Shown: positions 1-8,381, counted from the stretch's first letter. The stretch is 64,000 bases of DNA from Frateuria_A sp051900415 (GCF_051900415.1 NZ_JBHZGL010000001.1:519390-583389); one strand, 5' to 3'. Numbers and translations: made by a program. The notes: generated by a model not told the origin, from the sequence alone.

Positions 1-163
1 GGACCGCCAGTCCGCCGAGGACGTGCTGGGCCTGTTGCGCACGCTCAACCGCGAGCACGGCAAGACCATCGTGATGGTCACCCACGACCCCAAGGCCGCC
101 GAGTACGCCAACCACACGCTGCACCTGGACAAGGGCACGCTGGTCGAGCAGGCGATCGCCTGA
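1..163 (+). CDS. ABC transporter ATP-binding protein, C-terminal end (partial)
   Basis: Only the last 53 codons are present, read in frame from base 2. The text contains the H-loop region TIVMVTHDPKAAEYA, which follows Walker B in LolD/MacB-type ATPases. It ends in a short basic-poor tail (HLDKGTLVEQAIA). The stop at 161-163 is followed by an AGGAGG that serves the next gene's ATG 11 bases on, so this ATPase and the two permeases downstream are one transporter operon. The family is the MacB/FtsX-linked exporters (lipoprotein, peptide or macrolide type). The substrate cannot be told from this fragment. Confidence 0.85.
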   Translation, partial: DRQSAEDVLGLLRTLNREHGKTIVMVTHDPKAAEYANHTLHLDKGTLVEQAIA

Positions 164-174
164 AGGAGGCTCGC

Positions 175-1341
175 ATGAAATACCTGCACCTGATCTGGGC
201 CGCGCTGTGGCGGCGCAAGACGCGCACCATCCTCACGCTGGTATCGATCCTGGCGGCGTTCCTGCTGTTCGGCATGCTCGATGGCGTGCGCACCAGCTTC
301 GCCAACGCGGGCAAGAGCGCCGCCGGCGCCGAGCGCCTGCAGACCGGCTCCAAACTTTCCTTCATCGAAACCCTGCCGCAATCGCTGCAGGCGCGCATGG
401 AGCAGGTGCCGGGCGTGAAGATGGTGGCCTACGCCAACTGGTTCGGCGGCGCCTACCAGGATCCGCACAACCAGATCTTCACCTTCGCGGTGAGCGACAA
501 CTACGTGGACATGTACCCGGAGGTCGCGGTCTCGCCGGCTGAGCGCAAGGCGTTCGAGCAGACGCGCACCGGCGTGCTGGTCGGCGACCTGCTGGCGAAG
601 AAGTACCACTGGAAGGTGGGCGACAAGCTGCCGTTGCAGTCGAACATTTTTCCCAACCGCGACGGCAGCAAGAACTGGAGCTTCGACATTGTCGGCGTGA
701 TGCATTCGGCCAAGCCGGACGACAAGCAGATGCTCCAGGGCGGCATCCTGATGCACTGGAAGTATTTCGACGAGTCCAACCCGTACAACCGTGGCCGCGT
801 GGGCTGGTACGTCACTCGCGTGACCGACGCCAGCCAGTCCGACCGGGTGGCCAACGCGATCGACGCGCTGTCGGCCAACTCGGACCACGAAACCCGGACG
901 ATGACCGAGCAGGCCGCGTTCGCGCAGTACATCAAGCAGATGGCTGACGTCGGCTTTATCGTCATCTCGATCATGGGCGCGGTGTTCTTCACCCTGCTGC
1001 TGCTGACCGGCAACACGATGGCGCAGGCGGTACGCGAGCGCACCTCGGAACTGGCCGTGCTCAAGACGATCGGCTTCTCCAGTACGAGCGTGCTGGGCCT
1101 GGTGCTGGCCGAGTCGGTGGCGCTGGTGCTGCTGGGCGGCGTGCTGGGCCTGGGCCTGGCCGCGCTGCTCGGTCCGGTACTCAGCGCCGGCAGCGGTGGG
1201 ATGGTCAGCATGCCGCCAGTGCCGGCGAGCAGCTGGGCGATCGGCGTCGCGCTGATGCTGGCGATCGGCCTGCTGGTCGGCGTGCTGCCCGCGATGCGCG
1301 CGATGCGCCTGAACATCGTCGATGCATTGGCCGGGCGCTAA
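175..1341 (+). CDS. ABC transporter permease, FtsX/MacB type
   Basis: This is a 388-residue inner-membrane permease with the standard FtsX plan: one N-terminal membrane segment (about residues 17-37, ILTLVSILAAFLLFGML), a large periplasmic domain (about 40-255), then three C-terminal helices (about 260-385). The last part carries the conserved ERTSELAVLKTIGFSS coupling segment that contacts the ATPase. An AGGAGG at 164-169 fixes the ATG. It lies between the ATPase and a second permease of the same family, so the exporter probably works as a heterodimeric permease pair, a layout common in Xanthomonadales. Substrate unknown. Confidence 0.88.
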   Translation: MKYLHLIWAALWRRKTRTILTLVSILAAFLLFGMLDGVRTSFANAGKSAAGAERLQTGSKLSFIETLPQSLQARMEQVPGVKMVAYANWFGGAYQDPHNQIFTFAVSDNYVDMYPEVAVSPAERKAFEQTRTGVLVGDLLAKKYHWKVGDKLPLQSNIFPNRDGSKNWSFDIVGVMHSAKPDDKQMLQGGILMHWKYFDESNPYNRGRVGWYVTRVTDASQSDRVANAIDALSANSDHETRTMTEQAAFAQYIKQMADVGFIVISIMGAVFFTLLLLTGNTMAQAVRERTSELAVLKTIGFSSTSVLGLVLAESVALVLLGGVLGLGLAALLGPVLSAGSGGMVSMPPVPASSWAIGVALMLAIGLLVGVLPAMRAMRLNIVDALAGR

Positions 1342-1351
1342 GGAGAAAGCC

Positions 1352-2668
1352 ATGAAATCGTTTCTGCGTGGAATCCTGCTCGCCCTCGTGGTGGTGGCGA
1401 GCATCGTGGCCTGGGCCGCGCTGCCCTGGCCCGTGTTGCTGGCGCTGGCGGTGCTGTTCCTCCTGTGGATGCAACTGACCCGCGCCGGCCGGCAGGCCGG
1501 TTCGGCCACCAGCGTGGGCGTGAGCACGCTGCCCCAGCGCATCGGCTCGTCCTCGGTGGTGGTGGTCGGCATCGCCGGCGTGGTGGCGGTGCTGGTGTCG
1601 CTGCTGGCGATGGGCGTGGGCTACAGCGAGGCGCTGAGCAACAGCGGCAGCGCCGATACCGCCATCGTGATGCGCGGTGGTTCGGCCTCGGAAGTTTCCT
1701 CGGTACTCGAACACGACGCCATCGTCGCCATCGCCGAGGCGCCGGGCATTGCGCGCGACAAGGCCGGCAAGCCGATCGCCTCGCCCGAGCTGGTGGTCGC
1801 GGCCAACCTGCCGCTCAGCGACGGCAGCGGCGACGAGGGCAGCGTGCAGTTGCGCGGCGTGGGCGACCAGGCCTGGGCAGTGCGCCCCGAGGTGAAGATC
1901 ATCGCCGGGCGCACGTTCAAGCCGGGCCTGCGCGAGCTGGTGGCCGGCAAGGGCGCGCAGCGCCAGTTCGCGGGACTGGCGCCGGGAAGCCAGATCAAGC
2001 TGGGCAGCCAGATGTGGACGGTGACCGGCATCTTCGCCTCCGGCAACGCCACCGATTCGGAATTGTGGAGCGATGCCGACGTGGTCGCTTCGGCGTACCG
2101 GCGCGGCAGCAGCCGCACCTCCGTGTTCGCCCGGCTGACCGGCGCCAACGCCTTCGACGGATTCAAGGCTGCGCTCAAGGGCGACCCGCGCCTGCAGGTG
2201 GACGTGGAGACCACCCTCGACTACTTCAGCAAGCAGTCCGAGCAGACCAGCCAGGCGATCAGGATCATCGGCATCGTGGTGGGCGTGATCATGGCGATCG
2301 GCGCGGTGTTCGGCGCGCTCAACACCATGTTCGCCGCGGTCGCCGGGCGTGCCCGCGAGATCGCCACGCTGCGCGCAATCGGGTTCCGCGGCACGCCGGT
2401 GGTGGTCGCGGTGATGCTCGAAACCATGCTGCTTGCGCTGGTCGGCGGCGTACTGGGCGGGTTGCTGGCGTGGCTGGCGTTCAATGGCTTCGCGGCCTCG
2501 ACGCTCGCCGCGGGTACCACCGCGCAGATGAGCTTCCAGTTGCACGTGACGCCGGCCCTGCTCTGGACGGGGATCAAGTGGGCGCTGGCGATCGGCTTCA
2601 TCGGTGGCCTGTTCCCGGCCGTGCGCGCGGCACGGCTGCCGGTGACCACGGCACTGCGCGAGTCGTGA
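1352..2668 (+). CDS. ABC transporter permease, FtsX/MacB type (second subunit)
   Basis: This 438-residue permease starts with two closely spaced hydrophobic stretches (about residues 4-40) and has another near residue 60, a periplasmic domain, and three C-terminal helices with the coupling motif AREIATLRAIGFRG. I chose ATG 1352 because AGGAGA at 1341-1346 lies just upstream. An earlier in-frame ATG at 1322 would overlap the preceding gene and has no ribosome binding site. It shares the operon with the ATPase and first permease. The extra N-terminal helix region distinguishes it from the first subunit. The transported substrate is not evident. Confidence 0.87.
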   Translation: MKSFLRGILLALVVVASIVAWAALPWPVLLALAVLFLLWMQLTRAGRQAGSATSVGVSTLPQRIGSSSVVVVGIAGVVAVLVSLLAMGVGYSEALSNSGSADTAIVMRGGSASEVSSVLEHDAIVAIAEAPGIARDKAGKPIASPELVVAANLPLSDGSGDEGSVQLRGVGDQAWAVRPEVKIIAGRTFKPGLRELVAGKGAQRQFAGLAPGSQIKLGSQMWTVTGIFASGNATDSELWSDADVVASAYRRGSSRTSVFARLTGANAFDGFKAALKGDPRLQVDVETTLDYFSKQSEQTSQAIRIIGIVVGVIMAIGAVFGALNTMFAAVAGRAREIATLRAIGFRGTPVVVAVMLETMLLALVGGVLGGLLAWLAFNGFAASTLAAGTTAQMSFQLHVTPALLWTGIKWALAIGFIGGLFPAVRAARLPVTTALRES

Positions 2669-2676
2669 GCCCGGAA

Positions 2677-2749
2677 ACGTAGGGTGGGCTTCAGCCCACC
2701 ATCCCCTCTCGCGAACGGGTGGATGGTGGGCTGAAGCCCACCCTACGTG
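2677..2749. repeat. REP-like paired palindrome (GTAGGGTGGGCTTCAGCCCACC family)
   Basis: Left arm ACGTAGGGTGGGCTTCAGCC... (2677-2700) and right arm ...GGCTGAAGCCCACCCTACGT (2725-2749) are near-perfect inverted copies. Each arm is itself palindromic at GTGGGCTTCAGCCCAC. The same unit recurs at 20378-20441 and 37226-37293. It lies between two convergent genes, where it may also stop transcription in both directions. Confidence 0.85.
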
Positions 2750-2756
2750 TCCGCCG

Positions 2757-4175
2757 TCATCCGGGCATCAGCGGCGGAACGTAGGCCAGCGTCAGCCCCA
2801 GCGCCCACAGCAGGCCCAGCACCAGCGGCACGTGCACCAGCAACTGGACGAAGGTGAAACCGACCACGTCGCGCGCCTTCAGTCCCAGCACGCCCAGCAG
2901 CGGCAGCATCCAGAACGGGTTGACCAGATTGGGCAGCGCCTCGGCGGCGTTGTAGACCTGCACCGCCCAGCCCAGGTGCACGTGCAGGTCGCGGGCCGCC
3001 TGCATCACGTAGGGCGCCTCGACCAGCCACTTGCCGCCCCCCGAGGGCACGAAGAAGCCCAGCACCGCCGAGTAGCTGCCCATCACCAGCGGAAAGCTGT
3101 CGGTGGTCGCCACGCGCACGAACACGCCGGCCAGCCGGTGAGCCAGGGTGGCGCCGTCGGCGCCGGGCGCGTGGGTGAGCAGGGCGGCGATGCCGCCGTA
3201 GAGCGGGAACTGGATCAGCACGCCGGCGGTACTGGGCACCGCGCGCGCCACCGCATCCAGAAAGCTGCGCGGGCGCCAGTGCAGCAGCAGGCCAACGGTG
3301 AGGAACAGCAGGTTGTAGGTGTTCAGGTCGGCGATCGCCACGGCCGCCGGCAGGCTGGCGAAGCGCCGCAGCAGCCAGCCCAGCCCCAGCACGCCGACCA
3401 GCAGCGAGAGCAGCGGGCTGTACTCGAGCCATTCGCCCGGCCGCGTGCGTGGCGGCAGCGCGGGCAGCGCGTCCGCATCGGCCACGCCGCAATCGCGCGC
3501 GGTGCGTGCGCCCGCGCCGGTCGGCGTGGTGAACCAGCACACCAGCAGCGACGCGCCGATCAGCGCTGCCGTGAGCAGCAGCGACTGCCACAGGAAGATC
3601 GTCTGCGTGAACGGCAGTACGCCGGTGATCGCCAGCAGTCCCGGCGGCATGCTGGCGGGATTGGCCTGCAGCTGCGCCGCCGAGGAGGACAGGCCCATCG
3701 CCCACACCGCGCCCAGGCCGAGATAGGCCGCGGCGCCGGCGGCGCGGTAGTCCATTGCCAGGTCTTCGCGACGCGCCAGCGCGCGCACCAGCAGGCCACC
3801 GAAGACGAGCGAGAAACCCCACGACAGCAGCGAGGCCAGCATGCTCACCAGCGCCACGTAGCACACCGCGCCGCGACCGCCTTTCGGCACGCGCGCCAGC
3901 GCATCGATCAGCCGCGCCACGATCGGCGAGCTCGCCACCACGTAGCCGCCGATCACCACGAACGCCATCTGCATGGTGAAGGGGATCAGGCTCCAGAAGC
4001 CGTCACCGAAGGCCTGCACGGTCGTCGCGGGCGTGGCGCCGAAACCCAGCGCGAGCAGCGCAACCAGTACCAGGCCGAGTGCGGCGAACACCCAGGCGTC
4101 GGGAAACCAGCGTTCCGACCAGGCCGCGCTACGCAATGCCGCGCGTGCGAACAGACCTTGCTGCGAGGAGTCCAT
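2757..4175 (-). CDS. atoE: Short-chain fatty acid transporter (AtoE family)
   Basis: This 472-residue polytopic membrane protein has about twelve hydrophobic segments. Its order and wording match the SCFA transporter family (AtoE), for example WSLIPFTMQMAFVVIGGYV near the N-terminus and FPLVMGSYSAVLGFFVPSGG in the second half, ending YVPPLMPG. AtoE-type carriers take up acetoacetate, butyrate and related short acids in the inner membrane. I chose ATG 4175, preceded by CGGAG seven bases upstream, over an earlier ATG at 4214 that falls in poorly conserved sequence. No acetoacetate CoA-transferase genes are adjacent, so the physiological substrate is inferred from family only. Confidence 0.85.
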   Translation of the reverse strand: MDSSQQGLFARAALRSAAWSERWFPDAWVFAALGLVLVALLALGFGATPATTVQAFGDGFWSLIPFTMQMAFVVIGGYVVASSPIVARLIDALARVPKGGRGAVCYVALVSMLASLLSWGFSLVFGGLLVRALARREDLAMDYRAAGAAAYLGLGAVWAMGLSSSAAQLQANPASMPPGLLAITGVLPFTQTIFLWQSLLLTAALIGASLLVCWFTTPTGAGARTARDCGVADADALPALPPRTRPGEWLEYSPLLSLLVGVLGLGWLLRRFASLPAAVAIADLNTYNLLFLTVGLLLHWRPRSFLDAVARAVPSTAGVLIQFPLYGGIAALLTHAPGADGATLAHRLAGVFVRVATTDSFPLVMGSYSAVLGFFVPSGGGKWLVEAPYVMQAARDLHVHLGWAVQVYNAAEALPNLVNPFWMLPLLGVLGLKARDVVGFTFVQLLVHVPLVLGLLWALGLTLAYVPPLMPG

Positions 4176-4226
4176 GCCGTGCTCCGTTGCCTTCGCCAGC
4201 CGGCATGGTGGCACGGAGGAATCGTC

Positions 4227-4288
4227 TGTAGGAGCGCCCTTGGGCGCGACCGCATGGCATCCCGGTCGCGCCCAAGGGCGCTCCTACA
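4227..4288. repeat. REP-like paired palindrome (TGTAGGAGCGCCCTTGGGCG family)
   Basis: TGTAGGAGCGCCCTTGGGCG at 4227 is mirrored by an exact inverted arm ending CTCCTACA at 4288, with GCATGGCATCC near the centre. Related pairs occur at 38531-38596 and 43425-43494, and a single arm at 44944. It sits in the gap between two minus-strand transporter genes. Confidence 0.85.
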
Positions 4289-4298
4289 TGGGCTTCGC

Positions 4299-5210
4299 CT
4301 AGCGTGTGGGCTTCTTCGCCAGCGTGATCACGCCAACGCCAACCAGGATGATCGCCATCCCGCCCAGGTCGTACGGCCCCACGTGCTCGCCGGCCAGCAG
4401 CACGCCGAACAGCACCGCCACCGGCGGGTTGACGTAGGCGTAGCTGGTCGCCAGCGCCGGACGCGCGTGCTTGAGTACGTAGAGATACGCGCTGAAGGCG
4501 ATGATCGAGCCGAACAGCGCCAGGTACACCAGGGCCGCCGTGGCGCGCACGGTGGGATGGGCGGGCAGGTGTTCGCCCGTGCCGAAGCCGACCAGCAGCA
4601 GCGCGACGCTGGCGCAGAGCATCTGCGCGGCGGTGTTCATCGGGCCGGGCGGCATGTCCTGGCGCTTGCTCCAGGCCGAGCCGAAGGCCCAGCTCATCGC
4701 CGCCACGATCAGCGCGAGTGCGCCCAGCCGCGAACCCGAAAGCCCGCTACCCAGGTTCAGCACGACCACGCCGGCGAAGCCGATCAGCAGGCCGACCGTT
4801 TCGCGACGGCTCGGCCACTGGCCGTACATGCCGGAAAACACGGCAGCGAACAACGGCATGCTCGCCACCGCCACCGCGGCGATGCCCGAACTCACGCTCT
4901 GTTCGGCGTAGCACACCAGGCCGTTGCCACCGAGCAGCAGCAGCACGCCGGTCACCGCTGCATTGCGCCATTGCCGCCGCGTCGGCGGGCGCACGCCGCG
5001 CAGGCGCAGGAAGCCGTACATCGCCAGGCCGGCGCCGAGGAAGCGCACGCCGGCGAGCAGGAAGGGCGGGTAGCTCTCCAGCGCGTAGCGGATGCCCAGG
5101 TAGGTCGAGCCCCAGACCACGTACAGCGCGAGCAGGCCGAGCGGGATCAGCAGGCGCGGCTCCTCCAGCGTGCGGGCGGGAGCGGCGGAGGTGTCTTCGA
5201 TGGCGGACAT
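4299..5210 (-). CDS. EamA/DMT-family exporter (YedA-like)
   Basis: This 303-residue inner-membrane protein has ten hydrophobic helices arranged as two EamA repeats (about residues 17-145 and 155-295). The family signature Y-x-VWGSTYLGIRYA appears in helix 1. Family members export amino acids or drugs; YedA-like proteins are the closest by text. ATG 5210 (MSAIEDTS) was chosen because the upstream extension is proline/arginine-rich low-complexity sequence. It lies 28 bases downstream of the VOC gene on the same strand, so the two may be co-transcribed. Substrate unknown. Confidence 0.82.
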   Translation of the reverse strand: MSAIEDTSAAPARTLEEPRLLIPLGLLALYVVWGSTYLGIRYALESYPPFLLAGVRFLGAGLAMYGFLRLRGVRPPTRRQWRNAAVTGVLLLLGGNGLVCYAEQSVSSGIAAVAVASMPLFAAVFSGMYGQWPSRRETVGLLIGFAGVVVLNLGSGLSGSRLGALALIVAAMSWAFGSAWSKRQDMPPGPMNTAAQMLCASVALLLVGFGTGEHLPAHPTVRATAALVYLALFGSIIAFSAYLYVLKHARPALATSYAYVNPPVAVLFGVLLAGEHVGPYDLGGMAIILVGVGVITLAKKPTR

Positions 5211-5238
5211 GGGTGGGGCCGTGCGTGGGGAGGGGAAA

Positions 5239-5625
5239 TCAGCGAGCCAGGTGGGTACCGATCCACCACAGATGGCCCTGGGGGTCGCGCAGTCCGGCGG
5301 TGCGGTCGCCGTAGGGCTGGTCGGTCGGCGGGGACACGCTATCCGCGCCGGCGGCGAGGCCCGCGGCATAGCAGGCGTCCACGTCCGGCACGTAGACGTG
5401 GGTGGAGCAGCGCACGGGTTCGCGTCCGTCGGGGCGCTCGCCGAGCATCACCACCGAGTCGTCGATACGCACTTCGGCGTGCATGACCGAGCCGTCCTCG
5501 CGCGCCTTGCGATAAAGCTCCTGCGCACCGAAGGTCGCCTGCAGGAAGGCCAGCATGGCGCGCGTGTCAGTCACCAGCAGGTAGGGCGAGACCGCGTTGT
5601 GGCCAGCGGGCTTGTGCGTGGACAT
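5239..5625 (-). CDS. VOC (glyoxalase/PhnB-like) family protein
   Basis: This 128-residue protein has the paired beta-alpha-beta-beta-beta pattern of the vicinal oxygen chelate fold. It begins with a VSPYLLVTDTRAMLAFLQATFGA motif region and ends with YGDRTAGLRDPQGHLWWIGT, typical of PhnB/glyoxalase-like stand-alone proteins. Such proteins bind small molecules or metals; no specific reaction can be assigned. ATG 5625 is used because it begins the first beta strand of the fold; a longer open frame to 5748 is low-complexity. It precedes the EamA exporter on the same strand and follows the ada-like gene. Confidence 0.8.
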   Translation of the reverse strand: MSTHKPAGHNAVSPYLLVTDTRAMLAFLQATFGAQELYRKAREDGSVMHAEVRIDDSVVMLGERPDGREPVRCSTHVYVPDVDACYAAGLAAGADSVSPPTDQPYGDRTAGLRDPQGHLWWIGTHLAR

Positions 5626-5766
5626 CGGCAGATCCGGTGGGGACGAGGGGCAAGCGCCGGCAGCCGGCAAAGCCGGCGTCGATGGGGTGTTGCCCGAAGC
5701 GCGCACGATAGCGGGAGCGGTACCGGCGCGGTAGCGCGCAGTTCTCAAACCAGCCTTGAGCGAGGG

Positions 5767-6633
5767 TCAAGACGCGCGGCGGCGCTCCGGTGCAGCGCCC
5801 CGGCTGCGCTCGCGCGCCAGCAGTTCGCGCTTGCGTTCCACGCCCCAGCGCCAGCCACCTAGCGAGCCGTCCTCGCGCACCACGCGGTGGCAGGGCACGA
5901 TCAGCGCCAGGCGGTTGTTGCCGCAGGCGTTGCCGATCGCACGGGCGGCGTTGGGGTCGCCCAGCTCCGTGGCGAGCGCGCGGTAGCTGCGCGTCTGGCC
6001 GGCGGGGATGCGGGTGAGCGCCTCCCACACGCGCCACTGGAACGCGGTTGCCGCAATGTCCAGCGGCGGCATGGCGGGCGCGGCGGCGTCGCTCCAGCCC
6101 AGTTCGCTGGCGATGCGCGCGATCACCGCATCCAGCCATTCTTCGCGTCCGGCATCGACGCGCTCGCGCGTGGCATGCGGAAACTCCTCGGCGAGCCCGC
6201 GTTCCAGCGCTGCGTCGTCGTCGCCCAGGTTGACCGCGCAGATGCCGCGCGTGGTGGTGGCCACCAGCAGCCGGCCCAGCGGCGTGCCGGTGGTGGTGTA
6301 GCGAATGTTGGCCCCGGCGCCGCCAGCGCGGTAGCTGGCCGGGGTCATGCCGAGCAGGCGGTTGCTGTGTTCGTAGACGCGGCTGCCAGAGCCGAAGCCG
6401 GCCTCGTAGACCGCGTCGGTCACGGCCGAGCCCTCGCGCAGGGCGGCCTTGAACTGGCCGAAGCGGCGCGAGCGGTGGTACTCGGCCGGACTCATGCCAA
6501 AGCGCCGGCGAAAGGCGCGCTGCAGGTAGGTCGGGCTCAGCGCGACTGCACTGGCCAGGGCGTCCAGGCTGGGCGCGGTGTCGGCCTCGTCGAGCAGCCG
6601 GCGGGCCTGTTCAAGCGGTTCGATGGCGGACAT
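5767..6633 (-). CDS. ada: Ada-like methylated-DNA-protein cysteine methyltransferase/AraC-type regulator
   Basis: This 288-residue two-part protein has an AraC-type helix-turn-helix at about residues 5-100 (LSPTYLQRAFRRRFGMSPAEYHRSRR). An O6-alkylguanine-DNA alkyltransferase domain follows at about 110-285, with the active-site motif PCHRVVREDGSLGGWRWG. The cysteine in PCHR accepts the alkyl group irreversibly. Full-length Ada (about 350 residues) also has an N-terminal zinc domain that repairs phosphotriesters and switches the regulator on. That domain is absent here and not encoded just upstream. It may therefore regulate without the usual methyl-switch, or act mainly in repair. Confidence 0.88.
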   Translation of the reverse strand: MSAIEPLEQARRLLDEADTAPSLDALASAVALSPTYLQRAFRRRFGMSPAEYHRSRRFGQFKAALREGSAVTDAVYEAGFGSGSRVYEHSNRLLGMTPASYRAGGAGANIRYTTTGTPLGRLLVATTTRGICAVNLGDDDAALERGLAEEFPHATRERVDAGREEWLDAVIARIASELGWSDAAAPAMPPLDIAATAFQWRVWEALTRIPAGQTRSYRALATELGDPNAARAIGNACGNNRLALIVPCHRVVREDGSLGGWRWGVERKRELLARERSRGAAPERRRAS

Positions 6634-6705
6634 GGCGGCGTTCCGGTTTCCAGATGACGCCAGTCTGGCGGGACGGCCGCGGGGCGGCCATCCGCTTCTT
6701 GCACG

Positions 6706-6978
6706 TCAACGCGCGACCGGGCGACCCTCGTGCAACACCACGAAATCGCCTTCGAGCACCTGCGGACGCGAACCGGCGGCGGGCGCCGAACGGCCGACGG
6801 CACGCGCGCGGTTCCACTGGCGCAGCGCCAGCCACAGCCCGCCGCCAACCAGCAGGACGCCGGCGACGACCAGGCCAAACACCAGCATCAAGCCCAGCAC
6901 GGCGATCCCGACGACCAGCGACAGGGCGCGAGCGAGCGGGTGGCGGGAACGGGACGACGGTAGCTGGAACAGGCGCAT
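6706..6978 (-). CDS. Small membrane protein of unknown function
   Basis: This 90-residue protein has two adjacent hydrophobic stretches (about residues 16-50, ARALSLVVGIAVLGLMLVFG then a glycine/valine-rich helix), followed by a soluble tail ending LHEGRPVAR. I do not recognise a named family. The pattern suggests a two-helix inner-membrane protein with a cytoplasmic tail. It is divergent from the Rieske gene, and the 76-base gap between them is AT-rich (TTAAAAATCC, GGTAAAATCAA), so both promoters probably sit there. The upstream SD is weak. Confidence 0.65.
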   Translation of the reverse strand: MRLFQLPSSRSRHPLARALSLVVGIAVLGLMLVFGLVVAGVLLVGGGLWLALRQWNRARAVGRSAPAAGSRPQVLEGDFVVLHEGRPVAR

Positions 6979-7054
6979 GTTAAAAATCCGTGTGGTAAAA
7001 TCAACGACTTACGTGCGCAACGATGGGGCTTTCACGCCCCCGAGGCAAGTGCCG

Positions 7055-7396
7055 ATGGACCTACCCCCCGGGGCGCTTTGCCGCCTCGATCACATTCCCG
7101 ACGGCACGGCGGTGGCCGTCGACGCCGTGCTGCCCGACGGGCCAGAGAACCTGATCGTGCTGCGCGATGGCGAGGAGGCACGCGCGTGGGTCAATGTCTG
7201 CCCGCACGCCGGGCGCCAGCTGGACTGGGCGCCGGGCCAGTTCCTGATCAGCCGCGGCACGCTGATCTGCGCCGTGCATGGGGCGAGTTTCCGGACCGGA
7301 GACGGCTTCTGCGTGGGCGGGCCGTGCCGTGGGCAGTCGTTGCGCGCGGTGCCGGTAAGAGTGGAGTGCGGGGTGGTCTGGCTGGCCAGTGATTGA
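7055..7396 (+). CDS. Rieske [2Fe-2S] ferredoxin-like protein
   Basis: This 113-residue stand-alone Rieske domain has ligand pair one at C49-P-H51 (NVCPHAGRQLDW) and pair two at C72-x2-H75 (LICAVHGASF), the full cluster set. It also has two extra cysteines (C86 and C91) in FCVGGPCRG. It is the size of NirD-type and dioxygenase-ferredoxin subunits, but no oxygenase, nitrite reductase or reductase gene is adjacent, so its electron partner is unknown. ATG 7055 is preceded by GAGG nine bases upstream. An upstream ATG at 7023 is in another frame. Confidence 0.85.
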   Translation: MDLPPGALCRLDHIPDGTAVAVDAVLPDGPENLIVLRDGEEARAWVNVCPHAGRQLDWAPGQFLISRGTLICAVHGASFRTGDGFCVGGPCRGQSLRAVPVRVECGVVWLASD

Positions 7397-7398
7397 AC

Positions 7399-8290
7399 AT
7401 CCTCCCCTGGGGAGAGGGCTGGATGAGAGGCCGGGCTCGCGGGAAACTCCCGCTTTAGGCGTTTTGCCTGTCGTTCTTGCGTGGTCTTCCCGCGGCAGGC
7501 GAGCCAAGTTGCGGTGAGGCCACGCAAGGGCGACAACCAAAGCACCGTCCGGACGAAACGTCCCCGCGAGCCCCGGCCCCTCACCCCAGCCCTCTCCCCG
7601 CAGGGGAGAGGGAGCCACGTACGGCGAACGTGCATGACCTTGCGCTCTTCCTGCCTCAACTCCCGAGCGCCCGCGGTAAAGCGGCGGCAGCTCCTCTAAG
7701 AGCAAGCGACTGACCAAGCAAAGCGCACTGGCACCTAGCTTTTTAGTCACCCCGTGTTTAGCAGGCCATTTCTTTGGTTACTTTCTTTGGGCCAGCAAAG
7801 AAAGTGACCCGAGCGCCGACAGGCGATCGGAAGCCCGCGGCAGGCGAGCCCAGTCGCGGGGAGGCCACGCAAGGGCGACAACTAAAGCATCCTCGGGACG
7901 AAATATCCCCGCGAGCCCCGGCCCCTCACCCCAGCCCTCTCCCCGCAGGGGAGAGGGAGCTGCGTACGGCGAACGTGCACAACCTCGCGCTCTTCCTGTG
8001 CCTCAGCTCCCGAGCGCCCGCGATAAAGCGGCGACAGCTCCTCTAAGAGCAAGCGACTGACCAAGCAAAGCGCACAGGCACCTAGCCTTTTAGCTACCCC
8101 GTGCTCAGCAGGCCATTTCTTTGGCTACTTTCTCTGGGCCAGCAAAGAAAGTGACCCGAGCGGCAGGCGATCGGAGGCCCGCGGCAGGCGAGCCAAGTCG
8201 CAGGGAGACCGCGCAAGAACGACAGACCAGACATGCCTTAGGCGGGCGATTCCCTCCCGCCCGGGCCGCTCACCCCGACCTCCCCGGGGA
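7399..8290. repeat. Composite non-coding repeat: two full 345-bp direct units, a third partial unit, and an inverted partial unit
   Basis: The 985-base gap between the Rieske and wza-like genes holds no credible gene. Direct units start with CGCGGCAGGCGAGCC at 7491, 7836 and 8180 (spacings 345 and 344); the third copy decays after about 110 bases. The left end (7399-7490) reads as an inverted version of the unit's start, for example CTGTCGTTCTTGCG at 7468 against CGCAAGAACGACAG at 8212. The whole block is therefore bounded by imperfect inverted repeats. Each full unit contains CCTCACCCCAGCCCTCTCCC and a hairpin (7776-7809, 8123-8156). Confidence 0.8.
7776..7809. other. Hairpin inside repeat unit 1
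   Basis: GGTTACTTTCTTTG pairs with CAAAGAAAGTGACC across a six-base loop (GGCCAG), 14 pairs with one wobble. The equivalent hairpin in unit 2 is at 8123-8156 with two changes in the left arm. The right arm is identical in both copies. Confidence 0.75.
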
Positions 8291-8298
8291 TAGATGGC

Positions 8299-8330
8299 CA
8301 AAAAGAAAAAGCCCGGCTTGCGCCGGGCCT
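8299..8330 (-). terminator. Rho-independent terminator of the wza-like gene
   Basis: Read on the minus strand, AGGCCCGGCGCAAGCCGGGC forms a GC-rich stem with a short loop, followed by TTTTTCTTTTT. It lies about 50 bases past the stop of the wza-like gene and marks the boundary with the repeat block. Confidence 0.85.
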
Positions 8331-8381
8331 CCTCTCGTCCATGCCAGTGGGCCCTCCCTGGCCCACCAGCCAAACCTCGCA

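Noticed and set aside
2832..5486. An 884-codon plus-strand open frame across three minus-strand genes
   Set aside because: It spans the AtoE, EamA and VOC genes and the intergenic palindrome, and its composition (Q, H, R, G) is that of a shadow frame.
7774..8046. A 90-codon frame in the 345-bp repeats (and its 78-codon counterpart at 7477)
   Set aside because: It reads through hairpins and GC palindromes, differs between repeat copies by frame-breaking changes, and has no family or ribosome binding site.
7399..8290. CRISPR array
   Set aside because: The units are 345 bp long with internal palindromes, not short repeats with unique spacers, and no cas genes are present.
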